Assembly (NCBI RefSeq): GCF_009870125.1
Contig: NC_046683.1
Location: forward strand, 66,355,869 to 66,419,868
DNA length: 64,000 nucleotides
Reading direction: 5' to 3'
From: Drosophila pseudoobscura
Lineage: Eukaryota; Arthropoda; Insecta; Diptera; Drosophilidae
Made by a program: the position numbers and the translations under genes. Below are positions 17,901 to 30,142 of this stretch, one piece after another. The stretch's first letter is position 1, and each line of letters begins with the position of its first letter. Below the pieces are notes generated by a model. The model saw only the letters and a program-made list of their open reading frames with translations, was not told where the DNA came from and ran no database searches.

Positions 17901-20900
17901 GGAGCCACGAAAGTGGGTGACACGAACGAACAGAGGGTTAGGCGAGACGAGACGACACGAGAACGAGAGAGAGAGAGGGAGATGTGACATCACCAGCACA
18001 CAGCGAAACACCACCATCACGATCTGAGCTCAAGAAAACTCATTTGAATGATTCAGCGCTCGAGTGAGTCGAAAATGCCGGCACAATTAAAAGGCGTTCA
18101 AACCATTGAGATTGTCGGAGCACCGTGGAGGGGAACGTTCTTTACTCAATTTTCGTATCCTTATTCATTCGCAGATCGTTTGTGGCCTCGGTTGAGAAAG
18201 GAGTGGATGACCCAAGCCAAGAGCTACAGCAACAGCAACAGGAGCAGCAGCAGCAGCAGCAGCTACAGTTGACACAGTGCTGGTGGTTTATGCTACTGAT
18301 GCAGCAGACGATTATACAGCACAACAGCAGTATGCTGCAGGCGGGTAGCGAGGAGCCTATCACGTCAGGAGAGGCATCAGCAGCAGCCTCAGTCACATCT
18401 TCAGTTGCTGCCACAGCCACATCATCAGAAGCGTCTTTTTCTGAAGCAATAACAACAGCAGCAGCCGCAGCAGCGGCAACAGCAACAGCATCAACATCGT
18501 CAGCGGCATTCAACATATTTTGCAGAACATCACGCCGCAAGCATTGAGAGCATCGTCTCGTCGCCAGCTCATTCGTTTTCTTTGGATATGAAAGAGATAT
18601 TTGTTTCAATTGGAAGAGGATTTGGATTTGGAATACAGCAAACTCCACATCGTTGGACTAGCCCTTACGATTATTCAGTTGTATTATGTTCTATAATATC
18701 ATAATTGTAAATGTAAAGCGGAGAAGCAGTCTTACACGCTTGCAAGTGTAAGACGTGCGTAGAGCCCATAGCTTCACTTTCTTCTCTCTCTCTCTATATA
18801 TATATATAGTATATATATGGGTATATATGCGGACATATATATATGTATATGTGTGTGTGTGTAGTTTTTATCTGTATATGCAGATTGTTGTTTTTTCCTC
18901 TTCTACAAAACGAAAGCGTTTCATTCTCTATGTGTGTTGTGTATTGTATTTTATTGATACATCAAAATATTCTCTACATATATTATACATACATTATATA
19001 CATATGCATATGTAATACTATAATTATGAATACTACAATATCAAACAACAACAACAACAAACAAACAATTTAATGGCACGCCAGCGACACTAACAAACAA
19101 AAAGCTTAGTAATTCCTTAGACTCTTAGAAAGTACCTCAAAAACGAAATGCGAACACGAGACGAGAGCAAAAAAATAATAAGCAACAGCAGCAGTAGCAG
19201 TAGCAGCCACTAATGCAACATTAACACCAACACCAACAACAACAAAAAGCAACAAACAAACAATATAAATTTAATGCAATTTGCCTTTTACACAAACAAG
19301 CAACAAGAACGAAAAAAAAACAAACACAAACAAGAAGAAAATAATTCAAAAAAATTGTAGATTAACAAGTAAATAAGAAATACCGCAAAAACCTTACTAG
19401 CAAACAACAAAGCAAAGCAAGAATAACTAAATAGACCCTAGGATCGAAGATAAACCTAGCTGATAGAAGTAGAAGGAAGTAGAAGGAAGTAGAAGGAAGT
19501 ATAGGAGTAGGAGCAGGAGCAGGAGCAGGAGCAGGAGTAAGGATGGCAATGAATGCGACATTTTTTTTTATACACACTCGTGAAACACACTCATAGAAAT
19601 AACCGCAACAAATATGCAAAAATACAAAATACGATTAACAAATAACGATTCTAAATTAAGTTAAACCCACAAATAATTATAGGAACAATTGTATATATCG
19701 ATATATAAATACGAGAAGAGTATCTCTAACACTAGAGCGCGAAAGAGAACTTTCATGGATTGAAGTTTAATTTTTTTTTTGTACATTTTAAGAACTGAGC
19801 ATCAGACGCATCAGAGCGCTTTTAGCAGGTCTTTGGATTGAATGTCGAAAACCCTTATTAGTTTTTAAGCCCCGATTTTTTTTTTTTATATATTGTTGAA
19901 AAGCAGAGAAGAAAACATCTGGCTAGCAGGCATACAGTAATGCATATTCTTGATTAGATTAGCAGCATTTGTATACGTGTTGCGCGTCATGCGGCAGCGC
20001 CACTCGGTTGGTCTGGCCTTTCTGTCTTAAAGACCCGCACGTAACATTCAGAACTATCGATCTAACGCTTCGGCAACCGAAGAAGAGTTTCGTTCTTCTT
20101 TTAACTATGTTTTTTTTTTGCACTCAGCCCCAGCCCCAAAACCCCCACACCCTACAAGCAAAGACCTTTGAAATTATGTAGTGGAAGAACTTATGGGAAA
20201 AGTTTTACTAAAGTACAAAAACCAAACAACAAAAAACAACAAATAACAAATAAAAAACAACAAGCAATCTAGCAATAATCGATTAACCTTTTTAGGCTCT
20301 TTAATTTGTTCTTGAAAAATGAATGTTTCTTTCGTAAACTTAAAACCTGAATCCCAAGTAATAATTGGGTTTTGTTGCCGCAAAATGGCAGAGGATCAAC
20401 CGTATGTTTGGGTAGAACTTTGTGTAAATATAGCACGCAATTTTGATGTGTACAAAACCGGCTTACTTTACACCCATACATGCATACACCCACTAAAACC
20501 TATACACTATACACTATATAGATATAGATATATGTATATGATATATAAACTATTGTACACCTAAAAATCTTGTTAAATAGGTTTCCTAAAGTATTTTGTA
20601 GTTAGACCTAAACTTAAACGTGTCGTTGCGTGTGCAAATTTATATATATATTTTTTTTCGTTCCCTTAGCGAGGGTGGCACTTCCTATATAAGATACATA
20701 CAGAAGATACAGTTACAAAAGATACAGTTAACCGCAGCCCGCAACCCGCAAGCCCCCATAAAACCACCCTTCGTCCCTTCTAGTTCAGCACCATTTTCGG
20801 GATTAGAGGGATAGAGAGGTAAAACTCCGATTGAAAGGATCTAGCATATAATTATTGTGATGTAGTTTTTAACAAAAAGCAAAGAAATTGATAAAGATAA

Positions 20901-23900
20901 AGATAACGATAAAGATATATGTAGGAGGAGGAGTTATAGTAGGAGGGAGATGGAGGAAAGGAGGAAAGGAGCGTTTTGCCAGTCGTCGTCATCGTCTAGA
21001 AATTAAACTACAAATTATGAATACAACAAACGTAAAAATATCTATATAGCGATATGCATCAATATATGTTAACTAATTAGTGTGCAGGATTCAATAGCGT
21101 TAACAGAACAACAAAACAAAACAAAGTAAAAGCAGAAACATAAACAAAAACAAACCAATCGTTTTTTAAACCAACTTTTTAACAAGACAAAAAAAAAACA
21201 CAGAGAGAACTTTTTGTAGTTTATAATTAAACGAAAGAAGGAACATTTACGAGTAATTAGCATTGTGTAGCGGCGATAATTAAGAAAACGTTAGTGTTGT
21301 GAATATATACGAGTACATACAAATACATAAGTACATACTATAGATCTAGATGTGGTATATACAATGCATATATATATTTTGTGTATAAAAACAATAAACG
21401 ATAAACAATAAACGGCAAACAAGCAGCTAACAATTGTCATAAACAATAAAACGAGAAGAAAACCAACACAAAAACCAAACAATTACAAATTAAAAATACT
21501 TGAAATTGTAAAACCGAAAAACGAATGATCAGAAGCGAAGCAGCATCCATAGATATACGGATATACGGATACGGGATAGGATGAGTTTTTTTTTATAGAA
21601 ATTTTATGGACCATTCAAACTATAAATATAAATACAAATACCTATATATTAACGGAATAGAAGTAACAATAAACGTAAACGTAACACTTGTGCTGTATCC
21701 CCCATTCGCAGAGAGAGAGCGAAAAGTTTTTTCGATTCTGTGTTTTTTCGTCCTGCACTTTTTCCTGTCGGTGTGTGTTTGAAACGTTCATATATTGTTC
21801 ATATTATATGTGTATATCTTACAATTAAATAATGTATCTGCATCTGTAATGGAACAACTTTTCACTTTCTACTCAATGTTTTAGGAGCAGCAACAAAAAA
21901 ATGAAAAACGAATTAAAATAAAACAAAACAAAAGAAAAAACAAATCAAGAACGCTTTAAATGTAACAAAAACGAAACGTTAATAGACTTACAAACAACAA
22001 AACAAATTAAATTTATAACAAAATTACATTTAAAATTAACGAAAACAAAATTAAATTTACATTTAAACAACAACAAACAAAAAAACAAAAACAAACAAAA
22101 ACAAATTCAATTTAAAATTAACAAAAAACTCACACTCGTACACGAGACAGCTGCAGACTTTTGTGGCCCACTGTGAGAGCAATTTGACGTGTAAAAGAGC
22201 AAACGATATAGGAATATAGGAAGAGAAGGATACCCACATCCACAAAACACTCTAAACACACTAAATATACGTATATTATATAGAAATGCGAAATGCGAAA
22301 ATGTTTTAACGTGTAGCCTTAATATTTGTACTCGTCGTCCTTTCGATTTCCAGCAACAGAAAAAACAAACAAACAGCATGAAGAGATAGCAGTAGAAAAT
22401 GATGTGTAACTATAACGATACGAATACGATTACGATTACGATATGATATATATATATATATACACATATATATGTATATGTATACATATATAAAGCTAAA
22501 GCTAATGCTTAACGGTGTTTACTACAATATTTCTTATGTACTTGTGTTTGTAATCATAATCTGGATTGATAGGATGAGTTGCCTTTATCTGACTATTTTA
22601 ACATTTTACACTTACACTTAAAATTTAATTTTACTTTTACCTTTACCTTTACTTTTACTTTTATCCTTAACTTGTACTTTGTTTGTGTGTCGTTTCTTTT
22701 GCCTGATGTTTTTTGTGGTCCACAATGGCCCATGCGTACATATGTATGTATAGTGCATAATGGAACATCAACCATATGAATATATATATATAAATATTTA
22801 CTTACTATTATCAGAATTATATAAATACCTATGTCCTACCACAAAATACATATATAAACCGATATTCGATAACGCAATTATGGAATCCCTGTTTTTGGTT
22901 TTATTTTTTATTTTCTCGAATTATCCTCTTGTCCTTTTTTGCATGCTTTCTTTTGAAGAACACCAGAAGATAATGATGATGATGATGATGATAATGATTG
23001 AATGATGAACCACAAATACAACATATATCCCACCAAATTACAAATGGAGTAAATCTTAATGTTTAGCAAAAACAAAAAAAAACAAAAACATAATAACAAT
23101 TAATCGTAATATTGTGCAATACTATCGATAGCAAAAGCCCAAAAACAACCAACCAACAAAACCCAAACCAAAATCAAAACAAAGCAATTGTGCAAACAAT
23201 TTAGGTTTAGGCTAAGGTTTAGTTTTAGTCGAAAGCTTCAGCTGATTTAGGATTTAGTTGAAAGACCAACCAGGTTTCTGCAGATTATATAGATTGATTT
23301 CGCACACCAACACCCCCCGAAGAACAACCTCCCAATGGCCCCACGAAGTTGCTTGATTGACCAACAATTGATGAGCTTTTATTGCAAAGTAATAGTACTC
23401 GTATTTTTGGTTTTGCATTTACCAGAACACAGAGAACAAAGGAAATCAATAAAAGTAATCTTAAACTTAAAGATAGAGGAACAACCGAACTGGAAATCAA
23501 AGAACAAACAGATTTATCAGCTACGAATTGTACGACGGAGTACGACGATGTTTTTGACAAACAAGATTGATAATAACCCGTCCATAATTAGAGTTTCGTT
23601 TCGTTCAAGCGCTGAACCTGAACTGAACGAATGCTGGATTGGCTGCACTTCAGGACAGCAGCAGAATCGAATAGCAGGGGCCCTTCTCCTTATAGCATAC
23701 TGCTTTAAAGATATATATATGTAAGCTTCTTAATTAGGTTTAATCTACCAGTAATATACATACAGTAATAATGTACATACGTACATACATGTATGATGAT
23801 ATTATATAATACGATATGATATATGATATATGTAATCTTCGTTTTCCTTCACTTGAAGAACTTTCTCCAAAAAACTCTCTTAAAAATATTCTGGTTCGGA

Positions 23901-26900
23901 TTGAAATTAGATGTTTTTTAATAAACAGACACAACAAAACACAACACTCAACAAATACACGTACATATACACGTACACATATAGCAAATGGATAAGTCTA
24001 TGGATATATATAGTATATACACATATATATTTTATTAAATACAAAATTATTTCCTAACAAAACGAAAAGGAGACCCCGAAAACCGAAACCGAAATCGTAA
24101 ACGATAACCGAAAATGTTGATGTGTGAAATTTATAAGACTAGCATATTTCCTACCTAAAAACAGAAAAAAACGAAAAAAAAACAAAAAAAATATACATAC
24201 ATACGTTATATATACATACATACATATATACACGGATATATGATAACTAGCAGCTAGAGCTGAGATGATACTCATAGACGACATATACAAGACAAGCATA
24301 CATGCATATATATACATATACACACACATATATTACGGCTAATCGGTAAAGATATTGAATTTAAAATGATGATTGTACCTTTTGCTGATTTCGAAACAAA
24401 AAACGGCAGAAATCGAGAAAAGTTATAGGACGTTGGACGCGGATAGCAATAGTTGGATTGCAAAGATTCCTTGCATCGTAGGTGATGCAAAACGTAATCG
24501 AAACAATATCTACTACATGTATATGTTTTAATAGATCGATCAGAGAGAGAGCACTTTTATGGGATTTGCTACGATATACATACATACATACATAAGATGC
24601 ATATATAGATGTACTTGTAGCGATGGTAGCGATTGGACATTGGATTGCGCAGTTTCAGATTAAAAGAATTTAAATATTTTTATATACGAAATCGATTAGT
24701 GGTAGATCTCTACTCATAAAACGACAGGATATGTATAGCATATACCATAGCGAGTAGAGGGCAGCAATGGCTTGGCGGCATTCGAAAGTAAACCAAAGAC
24801 GGGTAATCAAAGATCGCACACAGAAACACTCACTTTTAAACCCACACTCAAACATACATACATTCATGGATATTATGAATAGTATATAGGATTTCCTTTT
24901 CGTGGGCACCAAGTCATATTCGTACATATGTACATACGCTCCTGGACACACCTCTTTATCACATTAGGAAGCGTTGATTTTGTCATGGTTCTAGATTCTG
25001 CGCATACGATTGATTGATCTGCAACGAATGGATGGCAGAACTTGAAAGTTGTATTGCCAACCAATCGGAAAACTCACCAACGAATCACCAACACTTCATC
25101 AACAATACACCAATAGTGGATCAACAATTCACCCAGAAATCACCATCTACTCAAGAAATATTCACCAACCTCCCTCCACACGACTCCAACTCAACCACAA
25201 CACAACTCTAATCGTACTTCAATCAAAGTTTTTCGTATTCTACTCGTATCCCTATGAATGTGTACTGAATGTTTTTGCTTGGTGTCCATCTCTTTTTTAG
25301 GCATAAGGAAAACGGAAATGAACATGAAATTCAAAAAACTTATATCAAAAACCAAGCACACCGATACATTTAGCATTGTAATTGATAAGGCTATCGATAT
25401 TAGCGTTTAGTTTTATGCGAATCAAAATACTATATACATATATATACACGAATATGCATATATATGTGTCTGTGTCGTAATCAGATATGCGTACCTTTGG
25501 ATCAGAGAAGGCCAGCTAATTTGTCGAATACAAGTAATCGTAGAGGAATGATTGTATCGAGACCAAAGAAAACCCAAACCAAACCAAACAAAAATCGAAG
25601 CAATGAGCCGCAACATTTGTATTTATGTATAGTTCCCTCCTTCCCAAACCAACAGATAAGCAAACCTATAACAATCGAGTTCCGATTTCAAAGATAGAGA
25701 TAATAAACTCCAGATGTAAGCTCCAGTTAAAACGAGTCGTCGTCGTCAAACTTAGTAGAGTGGAAGTAAAGTGTAAACGCGTCTAGATAATTGATAGATA
25801 TGATAAGAACTTTTGACTTTTATGGCTGTTTAGAGATTTTATAATACGTCTATATCTATATAGATATTATATATGTATACATACGATCGATATATATATA
25901 TATATATATATAAACCAGACATTTTCGTAAATTATTTACATACTCAAAGACACAAATAAACAAACAAAAACAAAAAACACATAGAACATTCAAAACATAG
26001 AAGATACAACCACTAACCGAACAAAACTTTTGTCCCCCGGGGGGTTATGGGTATGGGTATGGGAATGGGAATGGGAATGGGTATGGATTGGGGAATTCGA
26101 GTTCCCCTCCAATTGATTTTCGGCTAATTCTGGGCTTGGAAATATCCCTCCTCCCCTCCCAAAAAATACACACACGAGGGGTTTTCTGTGGGAGGGGGCT
26201 CTTGTCTCTTTTTTGTAGTGAAATAGAGAAAAACAAATCGAACATTGTGAAATTTAGTGTCTTTACACTTTAAAGAGAAATATATACAACCAGGAAATGG
26301 ATTACTTAATTAAGAATTGTGAATGTAGAAATGCCTATATCTAAGCATCACACAGAGACACACTAGAGGGAGACACGGACATAGACCCAGACACAGATAT
26401 ACACACACACACAAACACACAAACATAGATACGGATGCATAGCCGTACAACAAATTATGATAAATAACATACTCTCGTACATATGCCTAAAAGGATAAAC
26501 AACGTGTAGTAATCTACAGCAAAGAGCAAAAAGCAACAGCAACAGCAAAAAGCAACCGCAACAAAAACCAATTACAAATCAATGTCTATATATTAAATGA
26601 ACAAGAATATATATACATACATACACGATAAGTGTATATCAACAAAATATATACTATATATATATATATACTATATATATGTATATGTATTTGTGTATAT
26701 GAAAACAAACGCTATCAAAAAAAGGGGAAAAAACTTATATAAAAAAAAATTAATACAAAAGAAAAGAAAAACAAAGCAAAAAAAGAAACCAAAGAAATAA
26801 CAAACAAATACAAAACACAAAATTATCAAAACAAAATTAGAAAGCCTTTTTTATTCAATGGGAAAAAGGGGGATAAGTCAAAGCAAGAGCCAATGCATTA

Positions 26901-27200
26901 ACCAAGGACAAAGGGGAGGAGTTTTTCCTTAGGCATCCTCAAATATTGAAAGTCCTCTTTACAAAATTTTGTATACGAACACTTCGTATTTTTCCCCTAA
27001 ATTCCGTAAATTGTATTAGCTATATAGCACGTCTGTTGTTTCATTTTCAGAGTACATATATTCCTCGATGTCCAACTTCTTCACTTATTCCCATAAGGAG
27101 AGAGAGAGAGGGAGCTACTTTGAGTAGCCAAGAATTCTTCGATTCTCCAAAGGTAGGTCCTGCCCAAACTCTTCTTCTAAATAATAATTAATGCTGAGGC
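17901..27200 (+). other. Hipk: Probable very long Hipk 3' UTR and AT-rich spacer
   Basis: More than 9 kb after the Hipk stop contains no credible coding frame. The + strand is A-rich with repeated CAA/AAAC tracts (for example 19180-19340 and 21890-22130), while T-rich tracts are rare on this strand. That bias fits a transcribed 3' UTR read on +. There are (TA)n blocks near 18795-18845, 22440-22495, 25885-25912 and 26645-26690. Poly(A) signals AATAAA occur at 21393, 21407 and 21445, with others further on. Pumilio-type TGTANATA elements occur at 19690-19697, 20423-20430, 23772-23779 and 24929-24936. Drosophila neural transcripts often carry 3' UTRs of this size, so an extended Hipk isoform is plausible. 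Where the transcript ends cannot be read from the sequence. Confidence 0.5.
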
Positions 27201-27265
27201 TGAGGTCATAGTAGGCTTTTCATTAGAAGCCATAGCCCTGTGAAAATTATGCCTGGCCTGCCGAT

Positions 27266-27271
27266 TCAGTC
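27266..27271 (+). promoter_or_regulatory. Initiator (Inr) of PP2C copy A
   Basis: TCAGTC matches the Drosophila initiator consensus TCAKTY and lies about 180 bp before the chosen start codon. The same element in the same surroundings is conserved in the second copy at 29940-29945. Conservation at the left edge of the shared sequence supports its use as the start site. Confidence 0.55.
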
Positions 27272-27451
27272 TGACAAATACTACAGACCGCAGTCAAAAA
27301 ATACAACAAATCTTTTCTTTGGCTAACGATTTTCGACTCAGAACAAAGGACAACTAACACTAGAAAACCAGTGAGTATAGAATCCATTGTAGCAGAGATC
27401 GCAAATGATGCTCCGGGTTGTGTAATGGCTTCTTCCTTTCTGAAGTACATA

Positions 27452-28411
27452 ATGGGGCAGACACTGTCGAAGCCGGTGACCACCAAGAACACGGTTGATT
27501 GCGAGAACAGTGTCTTCCGCGTGGGATCCAGCAGCATGCAGGGCTGGCGCACCGAAATGGAGGACGCCGACACCATCATCCTCTCGCTGCCGGAGGACCC
27601 CACTGCCTCCTTCTTCGGGGTATACGATGGACATGGAGGTGCTGCAGTGGCCAAATTTGCCGGACTTCATCTGCACCAGTTCATTACCAAGCGACGAGAG
27701 TACTTTGACAACGCCGTGGTGGGGGCCTTGAAGAGTGGGTTCCTTGATTTTGACAAGGAGATCATACAGAATGGATCCTGGCAGCAGCAGATAGCCGGCT
27801 CCACTGCCGTGGTGGTGCTGATCAAGGAGCAGCGTCTCTACTGTGCCAATGCTGGGGACTCGCGGGCCATTGCCAGCATTGGGGGCAAGGTTCGCGCCCT
27901 TTCCTGGGACCACAAGCCACAAAACGAAGAGGAGAGAAGCCGCATCCTGGCCGGCGGTGGTTTCATCGAGTTCAATCGCGTCAATGGCACTCTGGCCCTC
28001 TCTCGGGCCTTTGGCGACTGCATGTACAAGCGGAACATACACATGCCACCGGAGCAGCAGATCGTCACCGCCTATCCCGATGTGGAGGTGGCCGACCTCA
28101 CAGAGGACTGGGAGTTCGTGGTCCTCGCCTGCGATGGCATCTGGGATGTGATGTCCAATCAGGAGGTGTGTGACTTTGTGCGAAAGCGCCTCGCCGCGGG
28201 CATGACCCCGGAGTGCATTTGCGAGGAGCTTCTGAACAGCTGCCTGGCCACCGACTTCAACATTACCGAGGTTGGAGGCGACAACATGACTGCCATTCTG
28301 GTCTGCTTCCTACACAACAAGACGTTCGAGGATCTGGTGGTTCGCTGCGGCGGCACCAATCAGAGCCCCACCGTAATGGACTCTCCAAAATCCATATTGG
28401 ATGACATCTAA
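27452..28411 (+). CDS. PP2C-family (PPM) protein phosphatase, copy A
   Basis: Mg/Mn-dependent Ser/Thr phosphatase of the PPM1A/PPM1B (alphabet) type, 319 residues. The start at 27452 is chosen because it gives MGQTLS, the N-myristoylation signal usual in this family. The upstream in-frame extension has no ATG before it that would be better, and 27371-27445 looks like a 75-nt 5' UTR intron (GTGAGT donor, TTCTGAAG acceptor). All metal and catalytic motifs are present in order: MEDAD, VYDGHGG, ANAGDSRA, WDHKP, ALSRAFGD, LACDGIWD and GGDNMTA. The frame has no introns. It has a tandem paralogue of identical length 2.7 kb downstream on the same strand. By position and family it is probably an orthologue or co-orthologue of Ppm1 (CG12169) or CG17746 of D. 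melanogaster; I cannot decide which. Confidence 0.94.
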   Translation: MGQTLSKPVTTKNTVDCENSVFRVGSSSMQGWRTEMEDADTIILSLPEDPTASFFGVYDGHGGAAVAKFAGLHLHQFITKRREYFDNAVVGALKSGFLDFDKEIIQNGSWQQQIAGSTAVVVLIKEQRLYCANAGDSRAIASIGGKVRALSWDHKPQNEEERSRILAGGGFIEFNRVNGTLALSRAFGDCMYKRNIHMPPEQQIVTAYPDVEVADLTEDWEFVVLACDGIWDVMSNQEVCDFVRKRLAAGMTPECICEELLNSCLATDFNITEVGGDNMTAILVCFLHNKTFEDLVVRCGGTNQSPTVMDSPKSILDDI

Positions 28412-28618
28412 GCACCTTTGGGCGCCAAATTAGGAATTATTAATTATTTGTTATTGTTTTTGGAGGTTTGGTAGCCGCACAGTTATTAACACTAGGGTGT
28501 GGTGACATACACACGTGATACGCACGATAGCAGATCGAGTATTTCGATCCGCAGCCCACAGCCCACAGTCCACACATTTATTTTATTCCAAATTTGTCAG
28601 GTGTTTCGTTAAAAATTT

Positions 28619-28624
28619 AATAAA
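28619..28624 (+). terminator. Poly(A) signal of PP2C copy A
   Basis: AATAAA about 210 bp after the stop codon, conserved with the same flanks in copy B. Confidence 0.6.
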
Positions 28625-28815
28625 ATGTTAAAATTAACCAGCAATCAACTATCATCCTCAAGAATTCGAGTTCCACTACATTTTGAAACACTTTTTGTGT
28701 TCATTTCTCAGGGATCGTTGGATCTCTGTCCAAATCTATATGCGATATGGTGTATATGTGTAGAACGACTATATAATATACTAGCAAACCATTTGCCGCA
28801 GTACTGAGAACTATT

Positions 28816-29190
28816 TCAGTTGCTGCGAAAGATGTTGTTTGGAATCATGAATTGAATGAGCGAATGAACTTCAGGAACAGGGTCGAATCTGGATCCGTGC
28901 CGATGAGCAAGAATCAATAATCTTGTCTCAATTATAAGTAGCTGCATGAGCGACATATTCAATGTCTGGTTCTGACTTGAATGCGAGACGAAGAAGATAA
29001 GCGTTGTGTCTGTTTTAGTCTTTGTTTGTTGATTTCGTTTATCTCGTGCCTTTTGTGACTGAGATTCACCCAATTGCGACATGCTCACACGCACATTTTC
29101 GTTATCTTGTTGGATTCGTGAATCTGTTCTTTCTGCTGTAATATTTCGCATGTTTCTTGCTTTATTCGTTCGACGGCCCAAAAATCGTGA
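28816..29190 (-). pseudogene. Possible Helitron-like coding fragment
   Basis: A minus-strand open frame of about 120 codons carries a charged segment with a repeated pattern of Arg, Gln, Glu and Lys (…NITAERTDSRIQQDNENV…, then SQLGESQSQKARDKR). The N-terminal region of Drosophila Helitron proteins has similar repeated, charged stretches. The rest of the frame (Ile/Leu/Pro-rich) is not recognisable. It sits between the two PP2C copies next to another transposon remnant. The assignment rests on composition only and could be wrong. Confidence 0.22.
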
Positions 29191-29199
29191 TAGGAAGAG

Positions 29200-29425
29200 C
29201 AAAATTAGTTAAAAACCTTATCCCATACCTACTAAATATAAGAAAAATTCATACAAATCGGTCGAGGAGTGGACATGAGATATGTCTTCGAAAAATGGTT
29301 ATGCATTTATTCTTTCAAGTACATAAATGTGTTCCATCGTTAGTCATCAATTCCTCCCATCTTTTTGATCAGCTTGCGGATTCCGCCTGGAAAATGCCTT
29401 GTCTCTAATTTTTGTGATATCGCAA
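29200..29425 (-). mobile_element. Degenerate mariner-like transposase 3' end
   Basis: Read on the minus strand, this piece gives GIRKLIKKMG and, after a +1 frameshift, EELMTNDGTHLCT followed by a stop. Mariner transposases end with a pattern of the form GI..L..RW.......G.Y. The match includes the frameshift, the stop and the position close to the end of the element. Nothing upstream is intact, so it is an old fragment. It lies between the two PP2C duplicates, on the opposite strand. Confidence 0.4.
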
Positions 29426-29939
29426 TGTTACAAGTGTATTCAGTGGCATCCAACATTTTAAAAATACGGAAAAACTAAAAATGCAGAATCATAGAGAATG
29501 ACCATATCTGACAGATTAAGAAATCTGGATAAGATCGGATTATTACTATATCCAGAAGGAACAAATTAATTTGCAGTATCTACTCAAGGCCTTCCACGCG
29601 CTCACTCATTCCCTTTCTCGCATACACTCTTCGTCGTGCAGTGTGTGCTCTCTCAGGCGGAGGGGAGCCGCGCTGACTGAGTATTGGGTATTAAAAAAAG
29701 AGTCGCAGACGTATGTAGCTGCAACTCACAACGTTTAGCTTCATTTCGATTGAGTCACTCCAAAAAATCTTGACCTCACCATATTTCTCCACAATCATTC
29801 GGTTCGCCTTAGGTGCCGATTTTTTCGAGTTCAAAACCCTTACTTGAGCATTTGAAAAAACCAAAAAATATTATTGAACATAGAAGCCATAGCTTTGATT
29901 TCTTTCATTCCCTTTGAATAGTATGCCTCGCCTGCCGAT

Positions 29940-29945
29940 TCAGTC
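29940..29945 (+). promoter_or_regulatory. Initiator (Inr) of PP2C copy B
   Basis: TCAGTC in the context GCCGATTCAGTC, the same as in copy A. The sequence to the left of this point is not shared between the copies. Confidence 0.55.
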
Positions 29946-30142
29946 AGGTAAATACTACAGACCAGACCAGACCAGACCAGACCCATTTGTATAGCAGTCC
30001 CAAAAAGTACACCGATAAAACATCTCTACTTTGGTTAAACATTTTCGAGTCAGAACAAAGGATAGCAGCAAGTGAGTATAGAATCCATCGTAGTACAGAA
30101 AGTCCGGGATGTGTAATGGCTTGTCCCTTTCTGAAGTACATA

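Larger units (their letters stand above)
27240..28640 (+). repeat. Tandem duplication unit, PP2C copy A
   Basis: This unit and 29920-31310 are direct copies about 2.69 kb apart. Similarity begins at the putative start site (GCCGATTCAGTC), runs through the 5' UTR intron, the whole coding region and the 3' UTR, and ends just past the poly(A) signal AATAAA (28619-28624 here, 31288-31293 in copy B). The repeat therefore covers a complete gene with promoter and terminator. Confidence 0.85.

Noticed and set aside
20319-20564. 81-codon frame in the Hipk 3' region
   Set aside because: Ends in a Tyr/Ile/Met run from TATA repeats; no family and typical of chance frames in UTRs.
25014-25211. 65-codon Asn/Thr/Ser/Gln-rich frame in the Hipk 3' region
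   Set aside because: Low-complexity composition matching the surrounding A-rich DNA.
27371-27451. N-terminal extension of PP2C copy A before MGQ
   Set aside because: It lacks an ATG in a usable place, begins at a splice donor, and the family starts at MGQTLS; it is read as a 5' UTR intron.
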